Shown: positions 1-8,937, counted from the first letter of the stretch. The stretch is DNA of 48,812 nucleotides from Bacteroidota bacterium (GCA_013285945.1 JABDGP010000017.1:1-48812); one strand, 5' to 3'. Notes: generated by a model not told the origin, from the sequence alone. Translations and numbers: made by a program.

Positions 1-293
1 GCCATACCACTCCATACAATAATTGCCTTAGCTTTTTTATGCCGCATCATGTCAACTGACACGAGGATATCAAATAAATTATTTATTGATGACACCCTAA
101 AGAGTCTTTGGAAAATCATCAGTAAATAATAGTCAGTAATTTTTTCTGGAGGAATTAACTCCATGTCTCTTCGTCTTACCAAATGATTTATCCATCTATT
201 TTTTATAGAAGCAAAGCCGGTATAGAGCCTAAGCAAACATTTCCTCTGCTAGCAAGAATGCACCAATCTTAGGCATACGCTCAATAATATCAT
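1..293 (-). pseudogene. Glycosyltransferase N-terminus, apparently broken, cut by left edge
   Basis: An ATG at 293..291 overlaps the TGA of the preceding glycosyltransferase gene, as a coupled next gene would, but that frame meets TAG at 251..249 after 14 codons. Beyond the stop the same frame is open to the window edge and reads LLRLYTGFASIKNRW, then an ATG at 164 and a hydrophobic stretch ending IIVWSGMA. A second frame (276..232) reads MPKIGAFLLAEEMFA before its own TAG at 231..229. Spliced together, the pieces resemble the N-terminus of a GT4-type enzyme (start strand, 'LAEEMF' helix, 'LYTGF' loop). Two frame changes would be needed, so this is either a decayed gene or sequence error. Alternatively an intact shorter gene starts at 164. 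The family guess rests on remembered patterns only. Confidence 0.4.
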
Positions 294-1426
294 TTTGTCA
301 ATAGCTGAATCACTTTATCAAATTCAATTTCAAAATTTCTTTCTTGCAAAAATGTTCTTCGCGCAGCTGCACTTGAGGCAGCGTAATTCTGAAAAATGCT
401 CGACAGCACCTCCTTAAGATTGTTGTAATCCGATGAGACAAAGTATGCCCACAAATAATGTCCAAATAAATCCCTAAAATCCTCTCTTTCAGTGAATATA
501 ACAGGTAAGCCTAAAGATATGTATTCAAAAATCTTATTAGAGGCTGTTCCAATTGTCCGGACCATAATATTGTCCTCAGAATACAACGCCAGTCCAACGT
601 GATGCTCTCTCGTTACTAAAGGCAATTCATTGTATGGAATTCTTCCAAGTGAAATAACTTTATTCGGAGACAAATAACAGTTCTTAATTTCCTTAATTTT
701 TGCCTCGCATACATCATTTGCAGGTCCAGCAATCGATAGCATAAGAGGAAAAGGTAGCTTAATTTTATAAAAAACAGAAAGAAGGGTTTCAAAATTTACC
801 GGTTTAAAAGCGCCTTGATGAATTAGCTTCAATTCAATTCCGTTAAAGACTTGATTTATGTACCAACTTCCATAAATAAATCGAGAGGGGTAATTCGGTA
901 CAATAAGAATTTTGATGTGTCCGGATGCTCTTGGAAAAAATTGTAATCTTGAGTCAGTTGGTAATGAAAAAATATCGACTTTCTGCATTTGCCTAATTTC
1001 GAACCGTCTCAAAAACCGCCGGAATGTGTACTTTCTGAGTTCGCTTTCATGGGTAACGTCGTGATTATGATACCATAGTTTGGTTTTAATTGGTATTGAA
1101 CAAAAATACGACAAGGCCAAGGGGATTCCATCGTATAAAAGCAAAACATCCGGCTTTTCATTCTTTAGAATTTTGCACAAAAGAAACGCAAATCGGACGT
1201 ACCCAGATACTTTTTTATAAATTGATAATTTTTCGGTGGTAGATGTATTAACTTGAGGATTGCACGAGACAATTTGAACATTACTTGGAAATTCCCATTT
1301 CGACCTACCATAATTTCTCTCCAAAACAATAATTTTATCAAATATATTACTGAGGTGATAAATCGCATTTAGAGAAGGCGGGTAGCCATCTACATGCGAA
1401 TAAATAGCAACTAAAATAATCCTCAT
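290..1426 (-). CDS. GT4-like glycosyltransferase
   Basis: A 378-residue protein with the two-Rossmann GT-B layout: an N-terminal strand MRIILVAIYSH with an acceptor-domain pattern, and a C-terminal nucleotide-sugar domain with KIFEYISLGLPVIFTE at about residues 298-313. The conserved Glu of that motif and the 'G.P.I' turn match family 4 glycosyltransferases that lack the full EX7E. It presumably adds one sugar to the lipid-linked repeat unit at the inner face of the membrane. No membrane segment is visible. It lies 92 bases after the methyltransferase gene, the largest gap in this part of the locus, and its stop overlaps the ATG of the next, apparently broken, gene. Donor and acceptor cannot be read from sequence. 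Confidence 0.75.
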   Translation of the reverse strand: MRIILVAIYSHVDGYPPSLNAIYHLSNIFDKIIVLERNYGRSKWEFPSNVQIVSCNPQVNTSTTEKLSIYKKVSGYVRFAFLLCKILKNEKPDVLLLYDGIPLALSYFCSIPIKTKLWYHNHDVTHESELRKYTFRRFLRRFEIRQMQKVDIFSLPTDSRLQFFPRASGHIKILIVPNYPSRFIYGSWYINQVFNGIELKLIHQGAFKPVNFETLLSVFYKIKLPFPLMLSIAGPANDVCEAKIKEIKNCYLSPNKVISLGRIPYNELPLVTREHHVGLALYSEDNIMVRTIGTASNKIFEYISLGLPVIFTEREDFRDLFGHYLWAYFVSSDYNNLKEVLSSIFQNYAASSAAARRTFLQERNFEIEFDKVIQLLTK

Positions 1427-1518
1427 TTGACACTTTACTTTTTTGTCTCATCAATCCCATTACCTAAGACTCCGCTCACTCTATTCATATTTAGTAAGGT
1501 TAGTCAACAATTAAGAAT

Positions 1519-2280
1519 CTAAAAATTCTTAAAGAAATCAAAATTCGGTTCAAAGTTCTCCTTCTTTCTTAAGATCAAAAGCCCGGAAGAATTCTTAGTC
1601 TGATATTTCCAGTGGTACCATGAAAATATCAATGAAGGACTTCTTAATAATCTCCACAAGAAAAATTTAACCGTCTTTACTAAAGGTTCTGACTCAATTT
1701 CCATAAGGTCTTCAGCTATTTCATACTTTCTGTGCGTAAGAATGAAATTTATAACTTTTTGCTTTGCTCTGCCATAAACGTCATGAAAAGCAATGTACCC
1801 CCCTGGCCTTAACATCTTATCAATCAAAAAAAAATCAGTAAAGGTATAATCAAAAGTATGCCACCCATCAACAAATGCGCAATCAACAACAATATTATCC
1901 TTCAATAAGTTTGGTATTTCTAAATGCGAGGGGCCATTTAAAACTTTTAAATATTTGTATAGCCCAGCTGCTTTGACTGATACTATTGCAGTATTTCTGT
2001 AAAATGTTAATTGATTCGGGTCGACAGCATAGTGGATAGACTCACTCATTGTTTTCTTATCATTGTGGGCCTGACAAAAAACCAAGGCCGAAATTCCGAA
2101 AGCTAGTCCCACCTCAATCGACACTGCCGGCTGAGCCGCTATAACCATCTTATAAAGCATGTATGCTTCGGGCCTTGATATAGCGTCATCTATTTTTCTT
2201 TCTTTTCCATCTTCATCGAAGGCTATTTTGTTTTTAAGGATGGCTTCAGTCACCTCATTCAACTTACTTATTTGATTCAT
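1519..2280 (-). CDS. Class I SAM-dependent methyltransferase (Methyltransf_24-like)
   Basis: The 253-residue protein has a SAM-binding motif I, IEVGLAFGIS (residues 55-64), an acidic DPNQ at about 87-90, and FVDGWHTFDY (136-145) followed by LRPGGYIAFHDV (157-168). These are hallmarks of the class I methyltransferases found in sugar O-methylation and antibiotic clusters, where the D-G-x-H and HDV segments shape the metal or acceptor site. It probably methylates a sugar hydroxyl of the surface glycan. The next upstream gene ends 6 bases away, so both are likely cotranscribed. The C-terminal 60 residues (basic and aromatic, KFFLWRLLRSP) may contact the membrane or the glycan. The substrate is not predictable. 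Confidence 0.75.
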   Translation of the reverse strand: MNQISKLNEVTEAILKNKIAFDEDGKERKIDDAISRPEAYMLYKMVIAAQPAVSIEVGLAFGISALVFCQAHNDKKTMSESIHYAVDPNQLTFYRNTAIVSVKAAGLYKYLKVLNGPSHLEIPNLLKDNIVVDCAFVDGWHTFDYTFTDFFLIDKMLRPGGYIAFHDVYGRAKQKVINFILTHRKYEIAEDLMEIESEPLVKTVKFFLWRLLRSPSLIFSWYHWKYQTKNSSGLLILRKKENFEPNFDFFKNF

Positions 2281-2286
2281 AGGTTA

Positions 2287-3405
2287 TTAAATAATTTGTT
2301 TTTCTATCAACGTTACAATCTTGCTCAAGTTTTTCTGATATGTGTTATCCAGTGCATACTGGGTTCTGAACTGAGAATTGGCATAAGAATTATACTCAGA
2401 AAGGAGCGTTACAACTTTTTGAAAAATTATAATTATAAAATCGTTTCTGTCCTTCGGAGCCATCTCAATCAATTTTGAGTCTTTATACATGGATAAATAG
2501 GACGAGACAATCGTTTTTCCACTACTTAGGTACTCTAACACCTTGTGGGAATTATCACCATGATAATTTATGTAGTCTGGTCTATAACATAACAATAGTA
2601 TATCCATTTCGTCATAAGCTTTAGCCAAGCTCGCTGCTGAAAGCATCCCATGTAGCCTAACATTTGCTGTACTTTTAAGAAATTGTAACCATTTACATTC
2701 CTGTTCATTTGAACGATTCGCATTTAGCGATCCAAAAAAATGAAACTCGACTTTCGGATTCCGCAAAATTAAATCCTGTAGGGTTGCGATATCAAGGTAC
2801 CGAATGAACAAATTACCAGAACAACCTACTCGAATCTTATCCCCCTTTATCCATTGTTGTGTCCGATTCAATGCATGAGTTGAAAACTCCTCAGCTAAAC
2901 CATGACCAATTAAAAAGCACCTTCCATCAGTGTATTTTCTCTGTACATTCTGAGATACCGTTAGGATCAAATTTGCTCCTCGATCCAGATTATTGCCTAG
3001 AATAATGTCATCATCTACAGGAAAAAAAATTTTAAATCGAGCTCTGATAAAATCCATAGAATCAAATTGCTGATAACAACCAAAATCAATACATACATCA
3101 GCCTGATCACAAAGCTTCACCAAGAATTTTATCAAATAATATCGCACTATTTTTTTATAAAGGCTGGGAAACCTAAAGCGCAACCAATTAGGGCATAAAA
3201 TAGTATAACTAACAATCTTCAAACGTTTATTATTCTCTTCATCGGAACAAGAATATGAAAAATGTTCACCATGCTCAGGTGGCCCAACGTAATAGACATA
3301 ATTACCCTTCGCAAGTTCTCTCGCATAATGATGTTTTGAAATAAAAAGATAATTCCAAGGTTGAGGAGAAAGAATGAGCACTACTTTCTGGTCAAAAAAA
3401 TCCAT
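2287..3405 (-). CDS. GT-B glycosyltransferase (GT4-like)
   Basis: A 372-residue protein opening with VVLILSPQPWNYLFISKHHYARELA, cited here as residues 8 onward, which is the usual start of a group of GT4-like enzymes acting on cell-surface glycans. The donor domain contains RVGCSGNLF around residue 192 and HKVLEYLSSGKTIVS at about 287-301, the equivalent of the nucleotide-sugar binding helix. As in the gene at 290-1426, the first Glu of EX7E is not present, which suits a donor-site variant. It follows the amidotransferase gene after one base, so translation is probably coupled. Role inferred: addition of one sugar to the repeat unit. Linkage and donor are unknown. Confidence 0.7.
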   Translation of the reverse strand: MDFFDQKVVLILSPQPWNYLFISKHHYARELAKGNYVYYVGPPEHGEHFSYSCSDEENNKRLKIVSYTILCPNWLRFRFPSLYKKIVRYYLIKFLVKLCDQADVCIDFGCYQQFDSMDFIRARFKIFFPVDDDIILGNNLDRGANLILTVSQNVQRKYTDGRCFLIGHGLAEEFSTHALNRTQQWIKGDKIRVGCSGNLFIRYLDIATLQDLILRNPKVEFHFFGSLNANRSNEQECKWLQFLKSTANVRLHGMLSAASLAKAYDEMDILLLCYRPDYINYHGDNSHKVLEYLSSGKTIVSSYLSMYKDSKLIEMAPKDRNDFIIIIFQKVVTLLSEYNSYANSQFRTQYALDNTYQKNLSKIVTLIEKQII

Positions 3406-3406
3406 A

Positions 3407-4537
3407 CTAAAAATTGCTTTTAATGCGCACCCAAGTTTGTCTAAAAGGTTTTAAAACCGGATACCTATCCCAAAAATTATTCTTATAGTATCTATAGTCG
3501 GTGTGCTCGTTGCGTGGCGCCTCAATATAGGCTTTGAACTGTTCGTCTGTAAATCCCAACTTCTTCAACACGAATGGGTAATCGACATCATATTGAGCCT
3601 TCTCATAAATTGGCTGTTTCATTATCTTGAGCGCCTCCTCTTTCGTTATTTGTCCTGAGAAAATTAAATTCGATAAATGAGCCTTTCTCTTGTCAACATT
3701 AAATTTAGCAGGCAGAATATAGCCCTGGTAAAATCGTGTGAATACAGATTCGTAATGCTTACCCCCGTAGTCTCTCCAGCCAAGTTCTGAAGAAATTATT
3801 TTTACTACATCTTTCTTATTATAGTCAACATAATTCAATAGCGAATGAAACCGCTGACCTTTAACGCGATTATAAAAATACAGCTGTTGAGGCTTTAAAA
3901 CAGGAAAGTTTTTTAACGGAAGTTTTCCAAATTTCTTATGAATACTGATAAGATTGAGTCCGTCATTCTTATTGAATATCCAATAAGACGGTAATACCGA
4001 TTCGGTAACAATGTTTGTTCCAATGATAACATCCTTTACATTGAATTTATCTGCCAATCGTCTTGTGGCCACCATCGCCGCGTGATCTGTTATGGCTTCA
4101 ATATCCACAACGGATGCTTGAAAATAAGCCAATTGAACATCTCTAAATTCGTCCCAGTCTACAACATGGGTATATAAATCGAACTCCAGTGTTTTAGACA
4201 AGCGTTCAATATTATCAACTGCCAACTCAGAATTCCACCCATTGTCAAAATGGAATAACAAAACCCGAAGTCCAAGTTTCTTCGCGAGAAATGCCAGGTA
4301 GGTACTATCCACACCTCCACTAACGCCCAATATTGTGTCGTACTGATTACCTCTCCCCCTTAATTTCATCTTCTGAACTAACTGATTAATCTTGTCCTGA
4401 CCTTCCTGACCTGTCAGAACCGATTTCTTGGCCTTTTGATATTGCCAGTAGTAGTTACTTATTCCTTTATCATCAAAGGTAATGAGTGGGTCAGATACAT
4501 TATCCATTAAACTCAAAGAACACTGCTGATAAGTCAT
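3407..4537 (-). CDS. N-acetyl sugar amidotransferase, WbpG/WbuX family (copy 1), zinc knuckle lost
   Basis: WbpG/PseA-type enzymes use ATP and ammonia to turn an N-acetyl group into an acetamidino group, with HisH and HisF homologues supplying ammonia. Here the PP-loop ATP motif SGGVDS lies at about residues 73-78, and the rest follows the family. The usual N-terminal CxxC...CxxC pattern is reduced to C6/S9...S27/Y30, so only one cysteine remains; copy 2 at 13945 keeps all four. I place the start at ATG 4537, giving the family-typical opening MTYQQC and a 4-base gap from the GNAT gene. An in-frame ATG at 4573 would add 12 residues and overlap that gene by 32 bases. Its partners here are probably the HisF at 6695 and HisH at 8320. 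Confidence 0.82.
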   Translation of the reverse strand: MTYQQCSLSLMDNVSDPLITFDDKGISNYYWQYQKAKKSVLTGQEGQDKINQLVQKMKLRGRGNQYDTILGVSGGVDSTYLAFLAKKLGLRVLLFHFDNGWNSELAVDNIERLSKTLEFDLYTHVVDWDEFRDVQLAYFQASVVDIEAITDHAAMVATRRLADKFNVKDVIIGTNIVTESVLPSYWIFNKNDGLNLISIHKKFGKLPLKNFPVLKPQQLYFYNRVKGQRFHSLLNYVDYNKKDVVKIISSELGWRDYGGKHYESVFTRFYQGYILPAKFNVDKRKAHLSNLIFSGQITKEEALKIMKQPIYEKAQYDVDYPFVLKKLGFTDEQFKAYIEAPRNEHTDYRYYKNNFWDRYPVLKPFRQTWVRIKSNF

Positions 4538-4541
4538 ATCG

Positions 4542-5615
4542 TTAAATAAAAAATCCCTCTGTCCACAATCCATTTAAGTACCAATTGTTCACGTCAAGAA
4601 TAGATTTATTTTCATAACTACTATTCAAATTCTTGAGGACAAATTTCATGTTAATGTCGCCTCTCTCTGTTGCGCCTAGAGCCTTAAAAACTTCAAATAT
4701 TGCAGCGTTTAAGTTATTTCCGGAATTACCCCAATAAATTATTTCATTGATACCTGATATCATGAATTGTCGGACAAGCAAAAGCAACACCGGTAAAATA
4801 TCTTTCTTTTCAACACAGGTCAATTCCGAAATCGAAACCACTCCATCACGTTTTGAATAAATGCAGTGCCCGATCAACGTATTATCGTCAGAGCAAATTC
4901 CCAGGTAATCATATTTCAGGTTTGGATTATTGACTATACGCCAGGAAAGGTATTCAGGGTCTAACTGTAAGCATATTATTTCAGGGTGTTTCGCTATAAT
5001 ACTGTCATACATAAACTTAATCTTCTTCCAATCCAACTCCGATGTTGTTGTGAAATTCTCCCTTCCATTCGCCTGTATCAAAATTTTATACCTTGTCCGG
5101 AAGCTTTTGCTTTTTAATAACAGGTATTTTAATAACGCCTTTAGCGACGAGCTCGACTTATGTCGAATGTCGCGGAATGAACCGCCACTCAATCTCAATG
5201 AAGATGTGATCATACAATCAAAAGTCTCGAACTTTAGATTCTTCCGCCAGACCTTTTCCGCGGGAGTAAAGCCCCATATCATATTTGCCCCGCTCATTTT
5301 TGCCTGATCTATCGCAAAATTATATAGTTTCTCGAACAAACCTTTTCCACGGTATTCAGAATCTAAGAAACTCGATTCACTTTTAGCAGTCTGGCTTGAT
5401 TTGTTATTCAATCGCAGGTTAATAGGAAGCATCGACTGCGTTGCCACAATTTTGCTTCCATCCAACAGGTATGTAAATACCGTCTGATCGGGCAGACGTT
5501 CGAACTCCCATGTCCACACAACTTCGTTAACTGAATGCCCAAGAACTGTGTCCAGATATTTTATCAGGAAACTCCTGGGATCACCAGGTACATATCTCTT
5601 AAAGACGAGATCCAT
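4542..5615 (-). CDS. GNAT family N-acyltransferase
   Basis: The 357-residue protein has a GNAT acetyl-CoA motif A, EYRGKGLFEKLY (residues 88-99), followed by the helix and GFTPAEKVWRK, where a second GNAT element usually closes the active site. The protein is twice a minimal GNAT, and its C-terminal half carries a second, weaker GNAT-like fold (DYLGICSDDNTLIGHCIY), as in the Acetyltransf_9 and FemAB-related groups. It sits between the deacetylase gene (6 bases upstream) and the WbpG-like gene. N-acylation of an amino sugar freed by the deacetylase is plausible but unproven. Acetyl-CoA is the default donor, but other acyl groups are possible. Confidence 0.7.
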   Translation of the reverse strand: MDLVFKRYVPGDPRSFLIKYLDTVLGHSVNEVVWTWEFERLPDQTVFTYLLDGSKIVATQSMLPINLRLNNKSSQTAKSESSFLDSEYRGKGLFEKLYNFAIDQAKMSGANMIWGFTPAEKVWRKNLKFETFDCMITSSLRLSGGSFRDIRHKSSSSLKALLKYLLLKSKSFRTRYKILIQANGRENFTTTSELDWKKIKFMYDSIIAKHPEIICLQLDPEYLSWRIVNNPNLKYDYLGICSDDNTLIGHCIYSKRDGVVSISELTCVEKKDILPVLLLLVRQFMISGINEIIYWGNSGNNLNAAIFEVFKALGATERGDINMKFVLKNLNSSYENKSILDVNNWYLNGLWTEGFFI

Positions 5616-5621
5616 TGAATA

Positions 5622-6680
5622 TTATTTTTGAAAGCCTAGTGTATCAACCATTTTTTCCGCCAAACCTTCCTGTCGCCACCAACTCGCCAGTTCAGCATTT
5701 GTAGCAAACCATGGATCTTTTCTTGAAAGGTATTCTGTTATACTCTTAAATAGCTTGCCCATTTCGCCTGTAAAATTATTATTATGCCAGAGAATTGTAA
5801 AGACCCCATGACAGTTTTCTACTTCGTCAATCAGACGGGTGATCAACTTATAGGATTCTTTAGCGTCCAGTTTCAAATAGTAAAACAATGTTGCATCCAT
5901 TACAACAAGTGGTATTTCAAGTATATCAATGAATTTGCCCTCTGCTTTTTCAAAAGGAAGAAATGGATAGCACAAGCCGTTTCTAAATCCACAACAATCC
6001 GGGTATCCGAATGTAGCGTCATATAAAAAATCATTTTGCAGCAAATATCTCCAGGTGTAGGGCATGTTAAATTTAAGAAAGTGATTTCTGTAGCCAACTA
6101 CTTTGGAGGTACAAAATGACTGAAGGTTTGTTAGCTCAGATTTAATTTTGTCAGCATCATTAAAAGCCAAATGACCACCATGCAATCCAATCTCAAAACC
6201 ATTTTTTTCTAAAAGGCTTAATGACTCTTTAATTTCGAACAAGTTATAGTTATAGTCTTTTTCATGGCTGTTCAATGAGAGGAAAAAGAAAGTGGACTTC
6301 GCATTATGCTCTGAAAGAAAATTCACAACCTTTTCCACACTCCATTTGGAATTAAATCCATTAAACAAAATCTCTTTAAAATTTCCCTCTAGTTTATTCT
6401 GTTTAAAAGGTGATTTAATTAGAGATCTTAATCGGTAGGTAATCGAATTATTGAACTTCAAAAAGTCTATATCATGAGAAATCAACGCCGCAAATTTTTT
6501 ATTGTGCGGATAATGCGGTTTGAATCCCTGCTCTAATAAAGCCCGGGACAATACCGGGTTTAATATACTTGGGTTAGAAGAAAAGGCACGAGTAACCCGT
6601 CCATGTACATCCCTAAATCCCGAATGATAATCGTAAAACGAAGAATATAAATCGGCGATTTCTTCTTTTCTTAGTTCCAT
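5622..6680 (-). CDS. Polysaccharide deacetylase (NodB/CE4-like)
   Basis: CE4 enzymes remove N- or O-acetyl groups from sugars using a metal held by Asp-His-His. The sequence shows SHDID (68-72) with the motif 1 aspartate pair, STFFFLS (129-135) typical of the barrel, GLHGGH (165-170) as the metal-binding His motif, GYRNHFL (196-202) as motif 3 with the conserved Arg, and a late WHNN (about 298) for the active-site His. At 352 residues it is longer than a bare NodB domain, with about 60 extra N-terminal residues. There is no signal peptide, so it appears cytoplasmic and would act on a sugar nucleotide or lipid-linked intermediate. It lies in the first amidotransferase cluster. Confidence 0.8.
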   Translation of the reverse strand: MELRKEEIADLYSSFYDYHSGFRDVHGRVTRAFSSNPSILNPVLSRALLEQGFKPHYPHNKKFAALISHDIDFLKFNNSITYRLRSLIKSPFKQNKLEGNFKEILFNGFNSKWSVEKVVNFLSEHNAKSTFFFLSLNSHEKDYNYNLFEIKESLSLLEKNGFEIGLHGGHLAFNDADKIKSELTNLQSFCTSKVVGYRNHFLKFNMPYTWRYLLQNDFLYDATFGYPDCCGFRNGLCYPFLPFEKAEGKFIDILEIPLVVMDATLFYYLKLDAKESYKLITRLIDEVENCHGVFTILWHNNNFTGEMGKLFKSITEYLSRKDPWFATNAELASWWRQEGLAEKMVDTLGFQK

Positions 6681-6694
6681 CTTAACGTTTGTGA

Positions 6695-7462
6695 CTAAAT
6701 TTTTTCATACAGATCCGCTTTCAATCGGTCTTGTGACGGGTAGCTTATCAATACGGCTTTATGATGTCCGTGATAGACAAAGACACTACCTGCAGCCACT
6801 GCCGATGCCCCTGCGCGAACTGCATTAACAAAATCCTTTGCTTCAGACGCACCGCCGCATGCCACAATGGGTATGGATACCGATTCTGAAATCTTAGTTA
6901 TCAAATCAAGATCATACCCTGTATAGGTGCCATCTCTTTCAATGGAATGCAGTATTAACTCCCCTGCTCCACTGTCTTCCATTTTTTTTGCCATATCAAT
7001 CGGCGACATTCCCGTATTCTCCTTTCCGCTAAGGCCATAAACTTTGGGCTTGCCAAATAGATTATTTCTGTAATCAATTGAAACCACAATACTTTGTGAG
7101 CCAACCAACCTGGATCCCTCTCCCACAAGAGAGGGATTTGAATATGCAGCTGTACCGATAATCACCTTTTCGAATCCCGAAAAAATTATCCTTTTTATCT
7201 CTTCTACACTGGAAACGCCTCCGCCATAACCCATCGGCATGAAGGCCTCACCTGCGATTATCTCTATCTTTTTGAAATCTGGCTTACTTTTACTTCGGCA
7301 AACCCCGATATCCAATAACAAAAGCTCATCAACTTCCTTTTCATTAAAGATTTTCACGGCGTTAATCGGATCACCAAGGTAATTTGCATTGGCAAACTTA
7401 ACGGTTTTATAAAGTCCGTTATTCTGCATAAGCAAAACCGGAATGACACGTATCCTCCTCAT
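6695..7462 (-). CDS. HisF-like subunit of sugar amidotransferase (WbuZ-like, copy 1)
   Basis: This is a TIM-barrel homologue of the imidazole glycerol phosphate synthase cyclase subunit. It opens RRIRVIPVLLMQNNGLYK and keeps the phosphate-binding loops GYGGGVSS (79-86) and ACGGASEAKD. True HisF has Asp11 and Asp130 as catalytic residues. Here position 11 is Leu, while Asp130 in VSIDYR is retained, so cyclase chemistry is unlikely. In WbuXYZ/WbpG systems the HisF homologue is thought to pass ammonia from HisH to the amidotransferase. The start is ATG 7462 (a GTG lies just before it). The neighbouring FkbM gene ends 4 bases upstream. No histidine pathway genes are nearby, which supports a sugar role. 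Confidence 0.82.
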   Translation of the reverse strand: MRRIRVIPVLLMQNNGLYKTVKFANANYLGDPINAVKIFNEKEVDELLLLDIGVCRSKSKPDFKKIEIIAGEAFMPMGYGGGVSSVEEIKRIIFSGFEKVIIGTAAYSNPSLVGEGSRLVGSQSIVVSIDYRNNLFGKPKVYGLSGKENTGMSPIDMAKKMEDSGAGELILHSIERDGTYTGYDLDLITKISESVSIPIVACGGASEAKDFVNAVRAGASAVAAGSVFVYHGHHKAVLISYPSQDRLKADLYEKI

Positions 7463-7466
7463 CACT

Positions 7467-8309
7467 TTAACTTATTAAAGAAACTAGTTCTGCCGGGCAC
7501 AGTAGATAATCCGAATCTTCTATCCTGGTATTTATTCCGATTTCCGGCAAAATTGTAAAGCCATCGAACTCTTCGTTACTCTTTCTTATTCGTAGTAATT
7601 TATACTCTAATGATTTCATCAGGTTTTCAATTTCATTTTGCCTTAGCATGCGCTCTTTATTCTCGACAGAATAGACCGGAAGTATCTCAATTAGAATAAA
7701 TGGTCGCTGATCAGCCACCACTTCTTTTATTCCTTTCAGAACCATGGATTCAGCTCCTTCAACATCAATTTTGATAATGGATATAGCCTGATTTTCTAGC
7801 AGAGGTCTAATTCCATCGCCGCCAAAGCATGGAACAAACTCCCTTCTAAAAATTGTTTGAGGCCTGAAATCTTTCACAATAGAAGCAGAGCTATCGCTGT
7901 TTCCATCGGAATAAAAATACAACGTTGCAATTTGATCGCTATCTGATATTCCAACAGGCACGAGATCAGTATTACTAAAACGATTTGACCGGATCAATTC
8001 CCTTGTGTAAAAAATACAAACGGGGTTAGGATCAAAGCCCAGGTAGGCAATCTCACGATTGATCAGTTTAAGTTTGATGAGCGTTTGCCCGACATTGACA
8101 CCTACATCAATAAAAGTTCCTTTTTTTATTTTCAATAGTTTGTAGATCACTTCACTCATCCATAATTCAGTTAAGCTCAAATTTTCTTTGCCCAATGATT
8201 TTATAATTGGAATAACAACCGTCTTACCCTTATCTGAATGTGATATTTGAAAATTGAAATAATCCAATAGGCGCAATTTAGACAGCACCCTCACTAGAAG
8301 TTTTTGCAT
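7467..8309 (-). CDS. FkbM family methyltransferase
   Basis: The SAM-binding motif FIDVGVNVGQTLIKL begins near residue 66, and the FkbM signature IIKIDVEGAESMVLKGI lies in the second half. Members methylate hydroxyl groups on sugars or polyketides. I chose ATG 8309 (280 residues, MQKLLVRV), which leaves 10 bases after the HisH stop. A TTG at 8336 in the same frame would overlap HisH and adds a non-family leader. The gene is inserted between hisH and hisF of the first amidotransferase triad, so it probably modifies the same sugar or a neighbouring one. The exact position methylated is unknown. Confidence 0.82.
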   Translation of the reverse strand: MQKLLVRVLSKLRLLDYFNFQISHSDKGKTVVIPIIKSLGKENLSLTELWMSEVIYKLLKIKKGTFIDVGVNVGQTLIKLKLINREIAYLGFDPNPVCIFYTRELIRSNRFSNTDLVPVGISDSDQIATLYFYSDGNSDSSASIVKDFRPQTIFRREFVPCFGGDGIRPLLENQAISIIKIDVEGAESMVLKGIKEVVADQRPFILIEILPVYSVENKERMLRQNEIENLMKSLEYKLLRIRKSNEEFDGFTILPEIGINTRIEDSDYLLCPAELVSLIS

Positions 8310-8319
8310 GTTGGCTACG

Positions 8320-8937
8320 TTAATAGTTATTAACAAAGTTGCTCAAGATCTGAAGTCCAAATCGATGGCTCTTTTCAGGATGGAATTGGACGCCGATAAT
8401 ATTATCGTGCTCAAAGCCTGCGACAAAATTATATCCGTAATTACAGTGAGTCAGTTCATTCTCTGCGCTATTACAGACCAAGTGGTAACTGTGAACAAAA
8501 TAAAAACGGGGTGTTTCCGAAAATCCCCCAAACAATCTTGAACTTGCCTTATAAGTTACATCAGACCAGCCCATGTGCGGAATTTTCATCCCTTTCTCAA
8601 GCATTGGTTTTGTAAATGCTACAGTTTTTCCGTCGATCCAACTAAGGCCTGGTTCATTACCTTCGTCACTTCCCTTTGTAAAAAGCTGAGCACCAAGGCA
8701 GATACCTAAAATTGTGATTTTGTCATCTAGTACCCTTTTATTCAAGACCTCTTGCAGGCCCGATTGTTTCAAGTTCCTCATCCCATAATCAAAGTGACCT
8801 ACCCCCGGCAAAATTAATTTGTCAGCACTGGCAATATCCTCCGCTTTATCAGAAATCACTGCCTCACCGCCAACCTTCCGAATCATATTGGCTATAGACT
8901 GCAAGTTGCCGGTTTTATAGTCAACGATGGTTATCAA
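8320..8937 (-). CDS. hisH: HisH-like glutamine amidotransferase subunit (WbuY-like, copy 1)
   Basis: A class I glutaminase domain of 205 residues that releases ammonia from glutamine. The nucleophile Cys80 is in ILGICLGAQL, and His186 and Glu188 are in QFHPEKSH, so the triad is complete. The N-terminus MITIVDYKTGNLQSI and the ILPGVGHFDYGM loop are typical of HisH. The position in a glycan locus, with a HisF homologue two genes downstream and a WbpG homologue beyond, indicates the sugar-amidination version rather than histidine synthesis. A possible internal promoter (TATTTTTG) lies 30 bases before the start, after the flippase gene, so this second half of the locus may have its own transcript. 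Confidence 0.85.
   Translation of the reverse strand: MITIVDYKTGNLQSIANMIRKVGGEAVISDKAEDIASADKLILPGVGHFDYGMRNLKQSGLQEVLNKRVLDDKITILGICLGAQLFTKGSDEGNEPGLSWIDGKTVAFTKPMLEKGMKIPHMGWSDVTYKASSRLFGGFSETPRFYFVHSYHLVCNSAENELTHCNYGYNFVAGFEHDNIIGVQFHPEKSHRFGLQILSNFVNNY

Noticed and set aside
8310-8336. TTG start adding nine residues to the FkbM gene
   Set aside because: It overlaps the HisH stop, while an ATG at 8309 gives a normal length and clean spacing.
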